Notes: generated by a model from the sequence alone, not told the origin. A DNA stretch of 16,677 nt from Deltaproteobacteria bacterium (GCA_016875515.1 VGRA01000005.1:1-16677); one strand, 5' to 3'; positions 1 to 7,776 are shown, numbered from the stretch's first letter. Numbers and translations: made by a program.

Positions 1-1
1 C

Positions 2-1273
2 GCGTCCGCCGAGCTACCGGAGGTGGAGCCGCTGCGCGCCTACCCTGCCGCGGTGCAGGAGGCCTTCACCCGCGCGGCCCGCGCCGCCGAGTCCGGGGAC
101 ACCGCGGGGGCCACCCAGCTGCTCGAGCAGGTGCTCGCGCAGGAGCCGCGCGCGGACTTCGCCTGGACCAACCTGGGCATCCTGCAGGAGCCCACGGACG
201 GGGCGAAGGCGGAGTCCTCCTACCGCAAGGCGCTCTCGCTCGCCCCGGACCAGGACCGGGCCTGGGACGCGCTCGGACGGCTCTTGTGCCGCACCGGGCG
301 GTGCGAGGCCTTCCTCGCCGAGGCGCGCGCGCGCACGGCGAAGAAGCCGAAGTCGCTGGGTCCCCGCAACGCGCTCGGCTTTGCGCTGGTGCAGGTGGGC
401 CAGCTGGAGGAGGCCTCTGCCGCGGCCAAGGCGGTGCTCAAGGAGGACGAGCGCAACGTGCGGGCCATGCAGGTGCTCGCCCAGGTGTTTGCGCGGCAGT
501 CCAAGTGGGAGCTTGCACGCATGGTGCTGGAGCGCGCCCGCACCATTGACCCGAAGGACCCGCTCACCCACAACGCGCTCGGGCTGGTGCAGCTGCAGTT
601 CAAGACCATCCCGCGCACCACGGCACAGGAGAGCTTCGCCACCGCGGTGCGGCTGAAGCCGGACTTCGTGGAGGCGCTGTCCAACCAGGGGGCCATGCTC
701 ATCGAGGTGGATGACTTCCCGGGGGCCATTGCGCTGCTGGAGCGGGCCGTGGCGGCTGCCCCGGACTACGCGGAGGCCCGGATGAACCTGGCCAACGCCT
801 ACCGCGGGGACGGCAAGCCGGAGAAGGCGCTGGCCGAGTACCAGAAGGTCCACGCGTTGCTGCCGAAGAACGCGGACGCCTGGTTCAACCTGGGCATCCT
901 CTACCTGGACGCGGAGATGCCCAACGTGGACACCCTCGTCCGGTACGAGACCGCCCTCCAGCACTTCGCCACCTATGTGCAGGCCGGGGGCAAGGACGAG
1001 CGCGCTGACCTCTACGTGAAGGACGCGAAGAAGGCGCTGGAGAAGGAGAAGCGCCGCCGCGAGCGCGCGGAGAAGGACAAGCTGCGCAAGGCGGAGAAGG
1101 ATGCCAAGGAGGCGGCAGCGCGGGAGGCCGCCGCCAAGAAGGCCGCCGAGGAGGCGGCGAAGGAGGCCGCCCGTCAGGCCGCGTCCGAGCCGGCCCAGCC
1201 GCCTGCCGGGAACGTCCAGCAGCGCCCCCCTGAGCCCCCGCCCCCCGCGAAGCTGGGAGAGGAGTCCCCGTGA
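2..1273 (+). CDS. TPR-repeat protein, GltE/AglT-like (5' end outside window)
   Basis: The reading frame is open to the left edge. A GTG at 23 is the first possible start inside the window, but nothing signal-like follows it, so the true start and any export signal probably lie upstream. Counted from that GTG, residues 10-320 are tandem helix-turn-helix tetratricopeptide repeats with the usual W/LG...Y...A...P spacing; examples are the PDQDRAWDALG and PKNADAWFNLGILYLD stretches. Residues about 325-385 form a highly charged Lys/Glu/Ala-rich single helix, and the last 30 residues are a Pro-rich tail. TPR proteins are protein-docking scaffolds. The stop overlaps the next start as GTGA, so the two are likely translationally coupled. 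The order TPR / small secreted / FHA-TonB matches GltE-F-G (AglT...PglI) of Myxococcus gliding and its Nfs paralogue. Which paralogue this is cannot be decided from the sequence alone. Confidence 0.85.
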   Translation, partial: ASAELPEVEPLRAYPAAVQEAFTRAARAAESGDTAGATQLLEQVLAQEPRADFAWTNLGILQEPTDGAKAESSYRKALSLAPDQDRAWDALGRLLCRTGRCEAFLAEARARTAKKPKSLGPRNALGFALVQVGQLEEASAAAKAVLKEDERNVRAMQVLAQVFARQSKWELARMVLERARTIDPKDPLTHNALGLVQLQFKTIPRTTAQESFATAVRLKPDFVEALSNQGAMLIEVDDFPGAIALLERAVAAAPDYAEARMNLANAYRGDGKPEKALAEYQKVHALLPKNADAWFNLGILYLDAEMPNVDTLVRYETALQHFATYVQAGGKDERADLYVKDAKKALEKEKRRRERAEKDKLRKAEKDAKEAAAREAAAKKAAEEAAKEAARQAASEPAQPPAGNVQQRPPEPPPPAKLGEESP

Positions 1274-1503
1274 GAGCCCTTGCCCTGGCCCTGGCGCTGT
1301 GCGCCGCATCCGCCTCCGCCCAGGAGGCCGGCAAGAAGAAGAAGGCGGTGATCCGGCTGGACGCCATCACCGTGGAAGGAAAGATCCAGAAACCGCAGGC
1401 CTTCTACATCCTGCAGCGGTCCAACCTGGCCTTTGATGACCTGAACCGGGTGGAGACTTTCGTACCCAAGGTCGTCCAGAGCGTGGAAAAGCCCCCGTTT
1501 TGA
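1270..1503 (+). CDS. Small secreted protein, 77 aa, GltF-position
   Basis: This 77-residue protein starts at a GTG overlapping the TPR gene's stop by 4 bases, with no other spacing. Residues 1-17 are a short Ala/Leu signal peptide ending ASA before Gln18, a good signal peptidase I site. The mature part is only about 60 residues: a KKKK patch, then DAITVEGKIQKPQAFYILQR and a mixed hydrophobic-charged tail. There are no cysteines after the signal peptide and no second membrane segment, so it should be a soluble periplasmic protein. I do not recognise a named domain. Its position between a TPR protein and an FHA/TonB-tail protein is where GltF sits in the gliding gene order as I remember it, so a periplasmic adaptor role is inferred. 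The overlap, signal peptide and composition make it a real gene despite its size. Confidence 0.8.
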   Translation: MRALALALALCAASASAQEAGKKKKAVIRLDAITVEGKIQKPQAFYILQRSNLAFDDLNRVETFVPKVVQSVEKPPF

Positions 1504-1523
1504 GGTACACAGGGCGTGTCCGC

Positions 1524-1544
1524 GGGGAACTCCGGGTGTTCCCC
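1524..1544 (+). repeat. Intergenic hairpin before FHA gene
   Basis: GGGGAAC (1524-1530) and GTTCCCC (1538-1544) form a perfect 7-bp stem around a 7-base loop, in the 58-base gap between the small secreted protein and the FHA gene. There is no U-tract, so it is not a standard terminator. It ends 17 bases before the ATG and could tune expression of the downstream gene or mark an RNA processing site. Function is inferred only. Confidence 0.35.
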
Positions 1545-1561
1545 ACGCGTCCGAGCGAGCC

Positions 1562-2926
1562 ATGGCAAAACCCCTTTCCAGCAAGGTCCTCCGCGTCGGC
1601 GTGGTGCACGGCGGGCGCATCATCGAGGAGCGGCTATTCCGCAAGCCTGCGTCCATCACCGTTGGACAGGGTGCGAAGAACACGTTCTTCGTCCCGGATC
1701 CCAACCTCCCGGACAAGATGTTGGTGCTGGAGTACACGCGCACCGGGTACGCGCTCGTCTTCACCGAGGACATGGAGGGGCGCGTCCGGCTGGGCAGCGG
1801 CGCCGACGTGGACTTCGCGGCCCTGCGCGCGCAGGGCACCGCCTCCCAGCGGGGGGACAGCTGGGTCCTGGGGCTGTCCGAGCAGGACCGGGGAAAGGTC
1901 ACCCTCGGGAACCTGACGCTCCTCTTCCAGTTCGTCGTGCCTCCGCCGGAGCCCACCGCGGCGACGCTGCCCGCGAGTGCGCGCGGCAGCTTCTGGACCG
2001 GCGTGGACCGGGTGTTCGCAGGCCTGCTCAGCACCTGCATGCTGTTCGCGCTCACGCTCGCCTTCACCACGGCCCTGTCCCCCATGCCGACGGAGGAGGA
2101 GCTGAAGCTGGAGGAACTGCCGGACCGGTATGCCAAGGTGATGATGCCGGCCAAGCCGCCGGAGCCGGAGAAGCCCGCGGACAAGCCCGCCGCCAGCGAC
2201 ACCGGCAAGACCGAGGAGAAGAAGCCGGAGAAGAAGGCGGACGAGCCCATCCCCGCGGCCAAGGCGGACGCCACCCCGGCGGAGGCCGCCGCGCGCAAGG
2301 CGGCCATCCAGGAGCGCGTGGCGCAGTCCGGCATCCTGAAGATCCTCGGCAGCACAGGCGGGGCGGGCGGGGGCGCGTTCGCGGACGTGCTCGGCGGAAG
2401 CTCCGCCTCCAACGACATCAGCGCGGCCCTGGCGGGCGCGGGCGGCGTGGGCGTTGCCACGTCGGACATGCTCGGTGGGCCGGGCGGCACGGGGCCGCGC
2501 GGCGGCGCCACGGGCGAGGTGGCTACCATTGGCGCCATTGCCACCAAGGGGGTGGGCGCCGTCAACGTGGGCGAGAAGCAGGAGGTGGCCGTCAAGGCGG
2601 AGACCAAGCTGGAGGCCGCCGAGGTGGAGAGCAGCACCGTGGACCGGGAGGGGCTGGCGCGGTACGTCAAGTCCCGCCTCAAGGCCATCACCTCCTGCTA
2701 TGAGAAGGAGCTGAAGCGCAACCCGTCCCTGAAGGGGCGCGTGGTGGTGCGCTTCACCATCAAGCCTGACGGCCGCACCTCGGACGTGGACGTGGAGGAG
2801 AACACGGTGGGCAGTGACGCCGTGGGGGCCTGCATCAAGACGCTCATCAAGACGTGGACCTTCCCGTTCAAGCCGGAGGAGGAGACCACCGTGGCCTACC
2901 CGTTCGTGTTCGCCCCGGCCTCCTGA
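1562..2926 (+). CDS. FHA-like / single-TM / AgmX-PglI (TonB-like) tail protein, GltG-like
   Basis: 454 residues in four parts. Residues 8-125 are an FHA-type beta-sandwich (ITVGQGAKNTFFVPDP, GRVRLGSG, KVTLGNLTLLFQF). The usual phosphothreonine-contact residues look replaced: GQ instead of GR, and no clear S..H or NG pair. Residues about 150-172 are one hydrophobic membrane segment. Residues 175-250 are a Pro/Lys/Glu-rich TonB-like spacer, and 265-335 are very Gly-rich. Residues 360-452 form the globular periplasmic tail seen in AgmX/PglI proteins, with the conserved pair Cys379 (SCYEKEL) and Cys424 and an RVVVRFTIKPDGR core. The topology is therefore cytoplasmic FHA, inner membrane, periplasmic energy-transducer-like domain. 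This matches GltG/PglI, which couples the AglRQS proton channel to the envelope. No motor genes are present here. The ATG at 1562 is preceded only by a weak GAGCGAG ribosome site. Confidence 0.85.
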   Translation: MAKPLSSKVLRVGVVHGGRIIEERLFRKPASITVGQGAKNTFFVPDPNLPDKMLVLEYTRTGYALVFTEDMEGRVRLGSGADVDFAALRAQGTASQRGDSWVLGLSEQDRGKVTLGNLTLLFQFVVPPPEPTAATLPASARGSFWTGVDRVFAGLLSTCMLFALTLAFTTALSPMPTEEELKLEELPDRYAKVMMPAKPPEPEKPADKPAASDTGKTEEKKPEKKADEPIPAAKADATPAEAAARKAAIQERVAQSGILKILGSTGGAGGGAFADVLGGSSASNDISAALAGAGGVGVATSDMLGGPGGTGPRGGATGEVATIGAIATKGVGAVNVGEKQEVAVKAETKLEAAEVESSTVDREGLARYVKSRLKAITSCYEKELKRNPSLKGRVVVRFTIKPDGRTSDVDVEENTVGSDAVGACIKTLIKTWTFPFKPEEETTVAYPFVFAPAS

Positions 2927-2954
2927 GCGCCGGCCGTACCTCCCGGAGTCACGC

Positions 2955-3932
2955 GTGAAACCTCGCCGCCTCGAAGAGTTGTGCGACCTCATCCAGTCGC
3001 ACGAGTTCCAGTCCTGGTGGACGGAGCTCCAGCGCGCGCGCGCGGAGGAGGACACCGCACAGGAGCGGGAGGACGAGCTGCGCTCGCAGCTGGCGCTGGT
3101 GGAGTTCCGCGCCGAGCACACCCAGCGCGAGGCCATTGACGCCCTCTCGCTCGCGGGCAGCGCAGACGACGACGCGGCGCGCACCGCGGCCGAGTCCAAC
3201 ACGCTCGAGAACCAGGCCTACGTGGCGGTGGGCGAGTTCGAGGAGCAGCGGTACCGCGCCTCGGACGCCTACTACCACCAGGGGGCCGCGGAGCGGCTGG
3301 TCGAGCAGTGCAACGAGGCGCTGCGGAAGCACCCCGGGGACGCCCGGGCCGCGGACGCACTCGCCCAGGCCCGCGAGGCGCTCACCCGTTCCAGCGCCAC
3401 CCTGGACCACGAGGAGCGGCGCAAGGCGGTTGCATGGGCGCGCGTGGAGGCCCTGTGGGAGCGCTCCACCGCGGCGGGGCTGCTGGTGGCCGAGCAGAAG
3501 GTGCGCGCCGGGCGGATCCGCAAGCGCGCGGAGCGGATGTTCGCCGAGGCGGAGGAGCGCAAGCTCCGCGCGGTGGAGCTGCGCTCCCAGGCCACCGCCG
3601 CCACCGCCGCGCGGAGGAACGCAGAGCGCCGGGTCAACGGGCTCGTGGACCAGGCGCGTGTCCGCTTTGACTGCTCCGCCGGATCGGATTTCCTCTATTT
3701 CCCGCAGAAGGACCACCCGCGCCACGCGTTCTGCCTCCCGCTGGTAGAGGACCGCGAGAGCTACAACGTGGAGGTGGTGGCGCTGGCCCTCTACACCGTG
3801 GACCACCAGCGCGGCATCAGCTTCCTTGAACCCGTGGGCACGGGCAGCGCCCCGTCCATTTCCGAGGGAGACAGCCGGTTCGAGGAGTTCCTGCTGAAGG
3901 ACCGCGGGGACAAGGCCCCCCGCCCCAGCTGA
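2955..3932 (+). CDS. Cytoplasmic coiled-coil protein, function unknown
   Basis: The start is GTG 2955, supported by GGAG at 2944-2947 and by the end of the previous gene at 2926; the longer open frame to 2814 would overlap that gene. The product is 325 residues, very hydrophilic, without signal peptide or membrane segment, so it is cytoplasmic. Residues 1-225 are nearly all predicted helix with long Glu/Arg/Ala heptad-like stretches (for example REDELRSQLALVEFRAEH and RIRKRAERMFAEAEERK). A motif RKHPGDARAADALAQAREAL resembles one TPR-like helical pair. The last 90 residues are different: a compact beta-rich segment (DFLYFPQKDHPRHAFCLPLV, YNVEVVALALYTVDHQRG). I recognise no family. It lies 28 bases after the FHA gene and 16 before the cyclic-nucleotide gene, so it probably shares their transcript. 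It could be a cytosolic partner of the FHA domain, by analogy only. Confidence 0.8.
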   Translation: MKPRRLEELCDLIQSHEFQSWWTELQRARAEEDTAQEREDELRSQLALVEFRAEHTQREAIDALSLAGSADDDAARTAAESNTLENQAYVAVGEFEEQRYRASDAYYHQGAAERLVEQCNEALRKHPGDARAADALAQAREALTRSSATLDHEERRKAVAWARVEALWERSTAAGLLVAEQKVRAGRIRKRAERMFAEAEERKLRAVELRSQATAATAARRNAERRVNGLVDQARVRFDCSAGSDFLYFPQKDHPRHAFCLPLVEDRESYNVEVVALALYTVDHQRGISFLEPVGTGSAPSISEGDSRFEEFLLKDRGDKAPRPS

Positions 3933-3948
3933 CTTTCCAGGAGCCGCC

Positions 3949-4395
3949 GTGAACAAGGTTGACCATCTCGCGCAGAGCCCGTTGTTCGAGCGGTTGAGCA
4001 CCGAGGAACTCAGCTACATCTCCTCCTTGAGCCGCCCCACGCACGTGCGTGCCGGGGAGCGGATCTTCGAAGAGGGCTCCATCGGGGACAGCGTCTACAT
4101 CATCATCAAGGGCCAGGTGGAGGTCTCGCGGCGGGACATCACCGGTGAGTCCAAGCGCCTGGCCACCATCTCCGCCCCGGACTTCTTCGGCGAGATGAGC
4201 CTCATCCAGAAGGAGTTCCGATCCGCGAGCATCACCGCGCTCACGGACGTGGAGTTGCTGCAGATGTCCGCTGAAAACCTGGTCGCCTTCCGGCGCCGCT
4301 ACCGGGACGGTTTCACGTTCATCGTGATCAACATTGCCCGGGTGCTGGCGGCCCGCCTGCGGGAGTCCAGCGCCCGCCTGGCCGCCCGGCTGTAG
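3949..4395 (+). CDS. Stand-alone cyclic-nucleotide-binding domain protein
   Basis: 148 residues from GTG 3949, preceded by CCAGGAG at 3937-3943. Residues 5-115 are a complete cNMP-binding beta-roll: GERIFEEGSIGDSVYIIIKGQVEV, then the phosphate-binding cassette FFGEMSLIQKEFRSASITA. That cassette holds Glu82 and Arg91, the two positions that normally grip the ribose and phosphate, so ligand binding is plausible. The C-terminal 35 residues are one amphipathic helix. There is no helix-turn-helix, kinase or channel domain, so it cannot act like CRP on DNA by itself and more likely signals by protein contact. It follows the coiled-coil gene by 16 bases. The ligand (cAMP, cGMP or other) cannot be read from the sequence. 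It may switch the neighbouring envelope machine, which is inference. Confidence 0.9.
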   Translation: MNKVDHLAQSPLFERLSTEELSYISSLSRPTHVRAGERIFEEGSIGDSVYIIIKGQVEVSRRDITGESKRLATISAPDFFGEMSLIQKEFRSASITALTDVELLQMSAENLVAFRRRYRDGFTFIVINIARVLAARLRESSARLAARL

Positions 4396-4410
4396 CGGAA
4401 CAATTAGAGG

Positions 4411-4439
4411 GGCCAGGGCACCCGGGAAGTGGCCCTGCC
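4411..4439 (+). repeat. Hairpin after cNMP gene, possible weak terminator
   Basis: GGC-C-AGGGC at 4411-4419 can pair with GCCCTGCC at 4432-4439, giving 8 bp with one bulged C, starting 16 bases after the stop of the cNMP gene. No T-run follows, so Rho-independent termination would be inefficient. The 100-base gap it sits in (4396-4495) is the largest in the plus-strand cluster and probably separates two transcription units. I could not find a convincing -35/-10 pair in the gap. Confidence 0.3.
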
Positions 4440-4495
4440 GGTGTAGGTTCCTGTAGACTCCGCCCAATCGGCCGCACCTTGCAGATCCTGACTTC

Positions 4496-5017
4496 ATGCC
4501 CCCCACCCTTCGAGCCCTGGCGTGTGTGCTGTTCCTCCCACTGGCTGCCTGGGCGCAGCCGGCAGCTGATGGCGTCCCGGACGCGGAGAAGGTCCGGCGC
4601 AGCGGTGAGGCCGTGGCCCGCATGCGGGAGGTCCTGAAGGACAGCCTGAAGAAGCTGCAGGAGGCGCGCACCAGCAACGACGTGGTGAAGCTCAACTGCG
4701 TCAACGAGAAGCTCACGCAGATCAAGGGCCTGCTGCGCGTCTCCGAGCAGGCAGACGTGGCCCTGCAGGAGGCGCTGGCCCGGCGCGAGTCCACCACCAC
4801 GGACAAGGAGTTCAGCAAGGTGACGCTGGCTGGCCAGAAGGTGGACCTGCTGCGGACCGAGGTGGAGTCCTGCATCGGGCAGCTGGCGTTCCGCACGGAC
4901 GACCAGCAGTTGATCGAAGTGACGGAGCCCGCCTACCTGCCCCAGTGGGATCCCGCGGCCCCCGTGACCCTGGATCCCGTGACGTCACGCGCACCGCCCT
5001 CGAGCCCGACGCTGTGA
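4496..5017 (+). CDS. Small secreted helical protein, unknown
   Basis: 173 residues from ATG 4496. Residues 1-20 are a clear signal peptide ending AWA before Gln21, so the protein is periplasmic or exported. Residues 30-130 are strongly helical and charged, with two cysteines (Cys68 in KLNCVNEKL, Cys126 in VESCIGQL) that could form one disulfide across a helical hairpin. The last 40 residues are Pro/Thr-rich and probably extended. I do not recognise a family. No strong ribosome-binding site precedes the ATG. It stands 85 bases ahead of the beta-barrel gene and 100 after the cNMP gene. A role as a periplasmic accessory to the barrel/OPX pair is guessed from position only. Confidence 0.75.
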   Translation: MPPTLRALACVLFLPLAAWAQPAADGVPDAEKVRRSGEAVARMREVLKDSLKKLQEARTSNDVVKLNCVNEKLTQIKGLLRVSEQADVALQEALARRESTTTDKEFSKVTLAGQKVDLLRTEVESCIGQLAFRTDDQQLIEVTEPAYLPQWDPAAPVTLDPVTSRAPPSSPTL

Positions 5018-5102
5018 TCCCAACCGTTTCACAGCTGACCCGCGGCCCGGGTGTGCTATGCGCACGGGGCCTCCCGGTGCTTGTTCGGGGAATGCCACCG
5101 GC

Positions 5103-6344
5103 ATGACTGTCCGCGCCCTCAGGGTTCAAGCCGCGCTCGTACTGTTGCTCACGGCGGGCGGAGCCCTGCCTGCACGGGCGCAGGAGGCCGTGGAGACCGG
5201 TTTCAAGGTGGGAAACGCGCGCGTCCACCCCCAGCTGGACGTGGCCTGGGGGTATGACTCGGCAGCAGGTTTCTTCCCCACCTCGCCCTTGGCCGCGTCG
5301 AACGGGCTGGCACCGGAATGGGTGGCGCGCATCAGGCCGGGGGCACGTGCCCTGCTGCCCACCTCCATCGCAGACCTCTCCGGTGGCCTGACCCTGGACA
5401 TGGTGTGGCTCACCGGGCTGTTGTCCCCCGGCTCCGGCTCCGCCTCCCGCCTGCTCGGCGAGCTGAACCTCGGGGCCCGGTTCAACCCGCGGGGCCCGTT
5501 TGGTTTCCTCGTGGAGGAGCGGCTGGTCCGGAGCGACCGGACGGGCAATCCCGGGGCCGGGCTGGGCGTGGTGTCGTTCCGCAACGACGTGAGGCTGTCC
5601 GCGCCCATGAAGCCCGGCGGCGGCGCGCTGGAGGTCGTTCCGGCGGTGGCCTACGGCGTGGAGCTGTTCTCCTCCATCGTCAGCCAGGATCTCCCGGGCT
5701 GCACGGACGACGCGCTCTGCAAGGCCTCCGGCGCGTCCCTCTCCAACTTCCATAACCTCCGCGCAGAGTTGATGGGCAGCTACCGGTTCCTCCCCCGCAC
5801 CTCGCTGCTGCTCGACTCCAGCTTCGACGGGCGCAGCTACTTCTACGACTCGGGCAACCCGGGAGCGCTGATGCTGCGCGCCAGCGCGGGCATTGCCGGC
5901 ATGCTCCTGCCGAAGGTGGCGGGGTTGGTGAAGGTGGGCTACGCGCGCAACTTCGCCGGGGCCACGAACACCGTCATCGGGCAGCTGGAGGCGTCCTACC
6001 TGTTCAACACCCGCTCCTCCCTCCAGGTGGGCTACCTCCGGAACGTGGACCCCACGCCCACCTACGGCACCCTGGGAGATGACCGGGGTTACGTGGGCGT
6101 CAACTACGCGCTGGGGGAGAAGCTCCGGCTGACCGGGAACCTGTCGTTCGACTACCTCACCTTCGGCACCAGCCGTGCGGACATGGTCTTCGCTGCCGCT
6201 CCCTCGGCGGAGTACACCGTGACGCGCTGGCTCAGGGCGTCTGTCGGCTACGCGCTCACCGCAAGGTCCACCAACGCCTCCACCCTGTCCACCCTGAACC
6301 TGCTGCGCCACGACGTCCAGCTGCGCGCCAGCATGGCCTGGTGA
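5103..6344 (+). CDS. Outer-membrane beta-barrel paired with OPX protein (Wzp-like)
   Basis: The ATG at 5103 is preferred over the frame's first ATG at 5058, because residues 1-26 from 5103 form a textbook signal peptide ([17 protein letters not shown]...ARA, then Gln27). The 15 extra upstream residues would spoil it. GGGGA at 5087-5091 is a possible but rather distant ribosome site. The 387-residue mature protein is made of alternating polar/hydrophobic strands with short turns ([54 protein letters not shown]). It ends VQLRASMAW, an aromatic-terminated last strand as expected for Bam-inserted barrels. The gene overlaps the OPX gene by 4 bases. In Myxococcus, the short OPX proteins lack their own outer-membrane pore and are paired with dedicated barrels (WzpX, WzpS, WzpB). 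That context is the main reason for the call. It is a member of the general barrel class by sequence, with its substrate inferred. Confidence 0.8.
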   Translation: MTVRALRVQAALVLLLTAGGALPARAQEAVETGFKVGNARVHPQLDVAWGYDSAAGFFPTSPLAASNGLAPEWVARIRPGARALLPTSIADLSGGLTLDMVWLTGLLSPGSGSASRLLGELNLGARFNPRGPFGFLVEERLVRSDRTGNPGAGLGVVSFRNDVRLSAPMKPGGGALEVVPAVAYGVELFSSIVSQDLPGCTDDALCKASGASLSNFHNLRAELMGSYRFLPRTSLLLDSSFDGRSYFYDSGNPGALMLRASAGIAGMLLPKVAGLVKVGYARNFAGATNTVIGQLEASYLFNTRSSLQVGYLRNVDPTPTYGTLGDDRGYVGVNYALGEKLRLTGNLSFDYLTFGTSRADMVFAAAPSAEYTVTRWLRASVGYALTARSTNASTLSTLNLLRHDVQLRASMAW

Positions 6345-6964
6345 ACCGGATGGGCGCCTCCCGCCTCCAGCTCTCCCTGGTCCTGCTGCTGCTCGCCGTG
6401 ACGGCGTGCCGGGCGTTCAGGCCCGAAGGGCCCTCGCTCCGCCCCTCGGACCTGCCGGCCGCGGACGGCGGCGCGGCGGAGGCGCTGGGCCCCGGGGACG
6501 TGCTGGACATCCGCATCTTCCAGGAGCCGGATCTCTCCGGGACCTGGCGCATCGCGGCGGATGGGGAGATTGACTACCCCCTGTGCGGCAAGGTGACCCT
6601 CGGCGGCCTCAGCACGGGGGCTGCCGCCCACGCGCTCGCCGAGTGCCTCAGCCGCGGCTTCGTCAAGAGCCCGCAGGTCAACGTGCAGGTCAGGGAGTAC
6701 CACTCCAGGAAAGTCTACGTCTTTGGCGAGGTGGTGCAGCCGGGGACGTTCCCCTTCCGGGACAACATGAACATCATCCAAGCCATCACCCTGGCCGGCG
6801 GCTTCAACAAGGTGGCCGCGCGCAACCAGGTGAACGTGACGCGGCTGGTGGACGGCGAGGAGAAGAAGGTCCGCGTCCCGGTGGAGGACATTGGCCGGGG
6901 CACGGAGCGGAACTTCTACCTGCAGCCCGGCGACATCGTCTTCGTGCCGGAGAGCATGTTCTAG
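6341..6964 (+). CDS. wza: Short outer-membrane polysaccharide export (OPX) lipoprotein, Wza family
   Basis: 207 residues from GTG 6341, overlapping the barrel stop as GTGA. ATG 6350 is a possible alternative start. A hydrophobic stretch ends in the lipobox VTAC with Cys23 as the acylation site. Residues about 46-118 are the Poly_export domain ([19 protein letters not shown]...[15 protein letters not shown]). Residues 122-175 are an SLBB-type beta-grasp domain ([16 protein letters not shown]...AITLAGGF), and the chain ends with [18 protein letters not shown]. coli Wza has further SLBB repeats and a C-terminal helix that spans the outer membrane. Here both are absent, so it belongs to the short OPX class that needs a separate porin. 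It would guide polysaccharide through the periplasm to the adjoining barrel. No synthesis genes are nearby, reminiscent of the isolated WzpB/WzaB pair of the Myxococcus biosurfactant pathway as I recall it. Confidence 0.93.
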   Translation: MNRMGASRLQLSLVLLLLAVTACRAFRPEGPSLRPSDLPAADGGAAEALGPGDVLDIRIFQEPDLSGTWRIAADGEIDYPLCGKVTLGGLSTGAAAHALAECLSRGFVKSPQVNVQVREYHSRKVYVFGEVVQPGTFPFRDNMNIIQAITLAGGFNKVAARNQVNVTRLVDGEEKKVRVPVEDIGRGTERNFYLQPGDIVFVPESMF

Positions 6965-7776
6965 CGACGCGGCTGCCACCCCAGCGCGTCCAGGAAGGCG
7001 GTGCTCTCCGCCCGCAGCAGCGGCTCCAACCGCACTCCGCACGCCAGGATGTGCCCGCCGTCCAGCTGCAGCGGCTCGCCGCGCGTGCCAGTGGCCACCC
7101 CGCCCGCCTCGCGCACCAGCAGCGCCCCGGCGGCCACGTCCCACGGCTTCAGGCCGAACTCGAAGAAGCCGTCGTACCGGCCCGCGGCCACCCAGGCCAG
7201 GTCCAGCGCCGCTGCCCCCATGCGGCGGATGCCCTGTGCCCGCTGGACGAAGCGGTTGAACATCCCGAGCGGCACCTCCGGCCGCTCCCGCACGTCGTAG
7301 GGAAAGCCCGTGCAGAGCAGCGCCCGGTCCAGGCGCTCGACCGGGCTCACCTGCAGCGGCGCCCCGTCCACGTGCGCCCGCAGCCCCAGCCCGGCGCTGA
7401 ACAGCTCGCCCCGCAAGGGGTCCGCAACGGCCCCCGCCAGCAGCCCTCCCGGTCCCTCCACCGCCACCGAGACGCAGAAGTGCGGCACGCCGTGGGCGTA
7501 GTTGGTGGTCCCGTCCAGGGGATCAATGATCCACCGGAACGGTGCCCCCACCCCGCCCGCCCCGCTCTCCTCGGCGAGCACGCCATGATCCGGGTGACGC
7601 GCGCGCAGGTACTCCAGGATGACCTGCTCGGACGCCTGGTCCGCGTCCGTGACGAGGTCAATGCCGCCCTTATAGGCCACCGTGCGCGGGCCGTTGAAGC
7701 GCTCGGCCAGCACCGCCGCCGCCCGCCGCGCCGCCTCCTCCGCGTCTGCGCGCAGCCCCGCTACGTCCACCGTCAC
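6961..7776 (-). CDS. Inositol-monophosphatase family phosphatase (SuhB/CysQ-like)
   Basis: 271 residues, GTG start at 7776-7774 overlapping the TlpA stop (GTGA). All metal-site signatures of the family are present: GVLAEES (Glu69/70), [12 protein letters not shown] (Asp85, Asp88) and [17 protein letters not shown] (Asp213). [23 protein letters not shown] is the segment that closes the active site. It is a Mg2+-dependent phosphomonoesterase acting on inositol phosphates, fructose-1,6-bisphosphate, PAP or another small phosphate; the sequence does not separate these. It is cytoplasmic and of normal family length. It is last in the five-gene minus-strand operon. Its TAG stop (CTA on plus, 6961-6963) shares three bases with the convergent OPX stop, so there is no room for a terminator between the two units. 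Confidence 0.93.
   Translation of the reverse strand: MTVDVAGLRADAEEAARRAAAVLAERFNGPRTVAYKGGIDLVTDADQASEQVILEYLRARHPDHGVLAEESGAGGVGAPFRWIIDPLDGTTNYAHGVPHFCVSVAVEGPGGLLAGAVADPLRGELFSAGLGLRAHVDGAPLQVSPVERLDRALLCTGFPYDVRERPEVPLGMFNRFVQRAQGIRRMGAAALDLAWVAAGRYDGFFEFGLKPWDVAAGALLVREAGGVATGTRGEPLQLDGGHILACGVRLEPLLRAESTAFLDALGWQPRR

Noticed and set aside
14..1309. Long minus-strand open frame opposite the TPR gene
   Set aside because: Leu/Arg/Gly/His-biased translation typical of the antisense of a high-GC gene; the plus strand has clear TPR motifs. The same applies to the long opposing frames at 1174-3202, 2949-4001 and 4812-7144.
5057..5062. TGCTATGCG as an extended -10 promoter for the barrel gene
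   Set aside because: No -35 at suitable spacing (TTCACA is 23 bases away) and such hexamers are frequent by chance; too weak to list as a feature.
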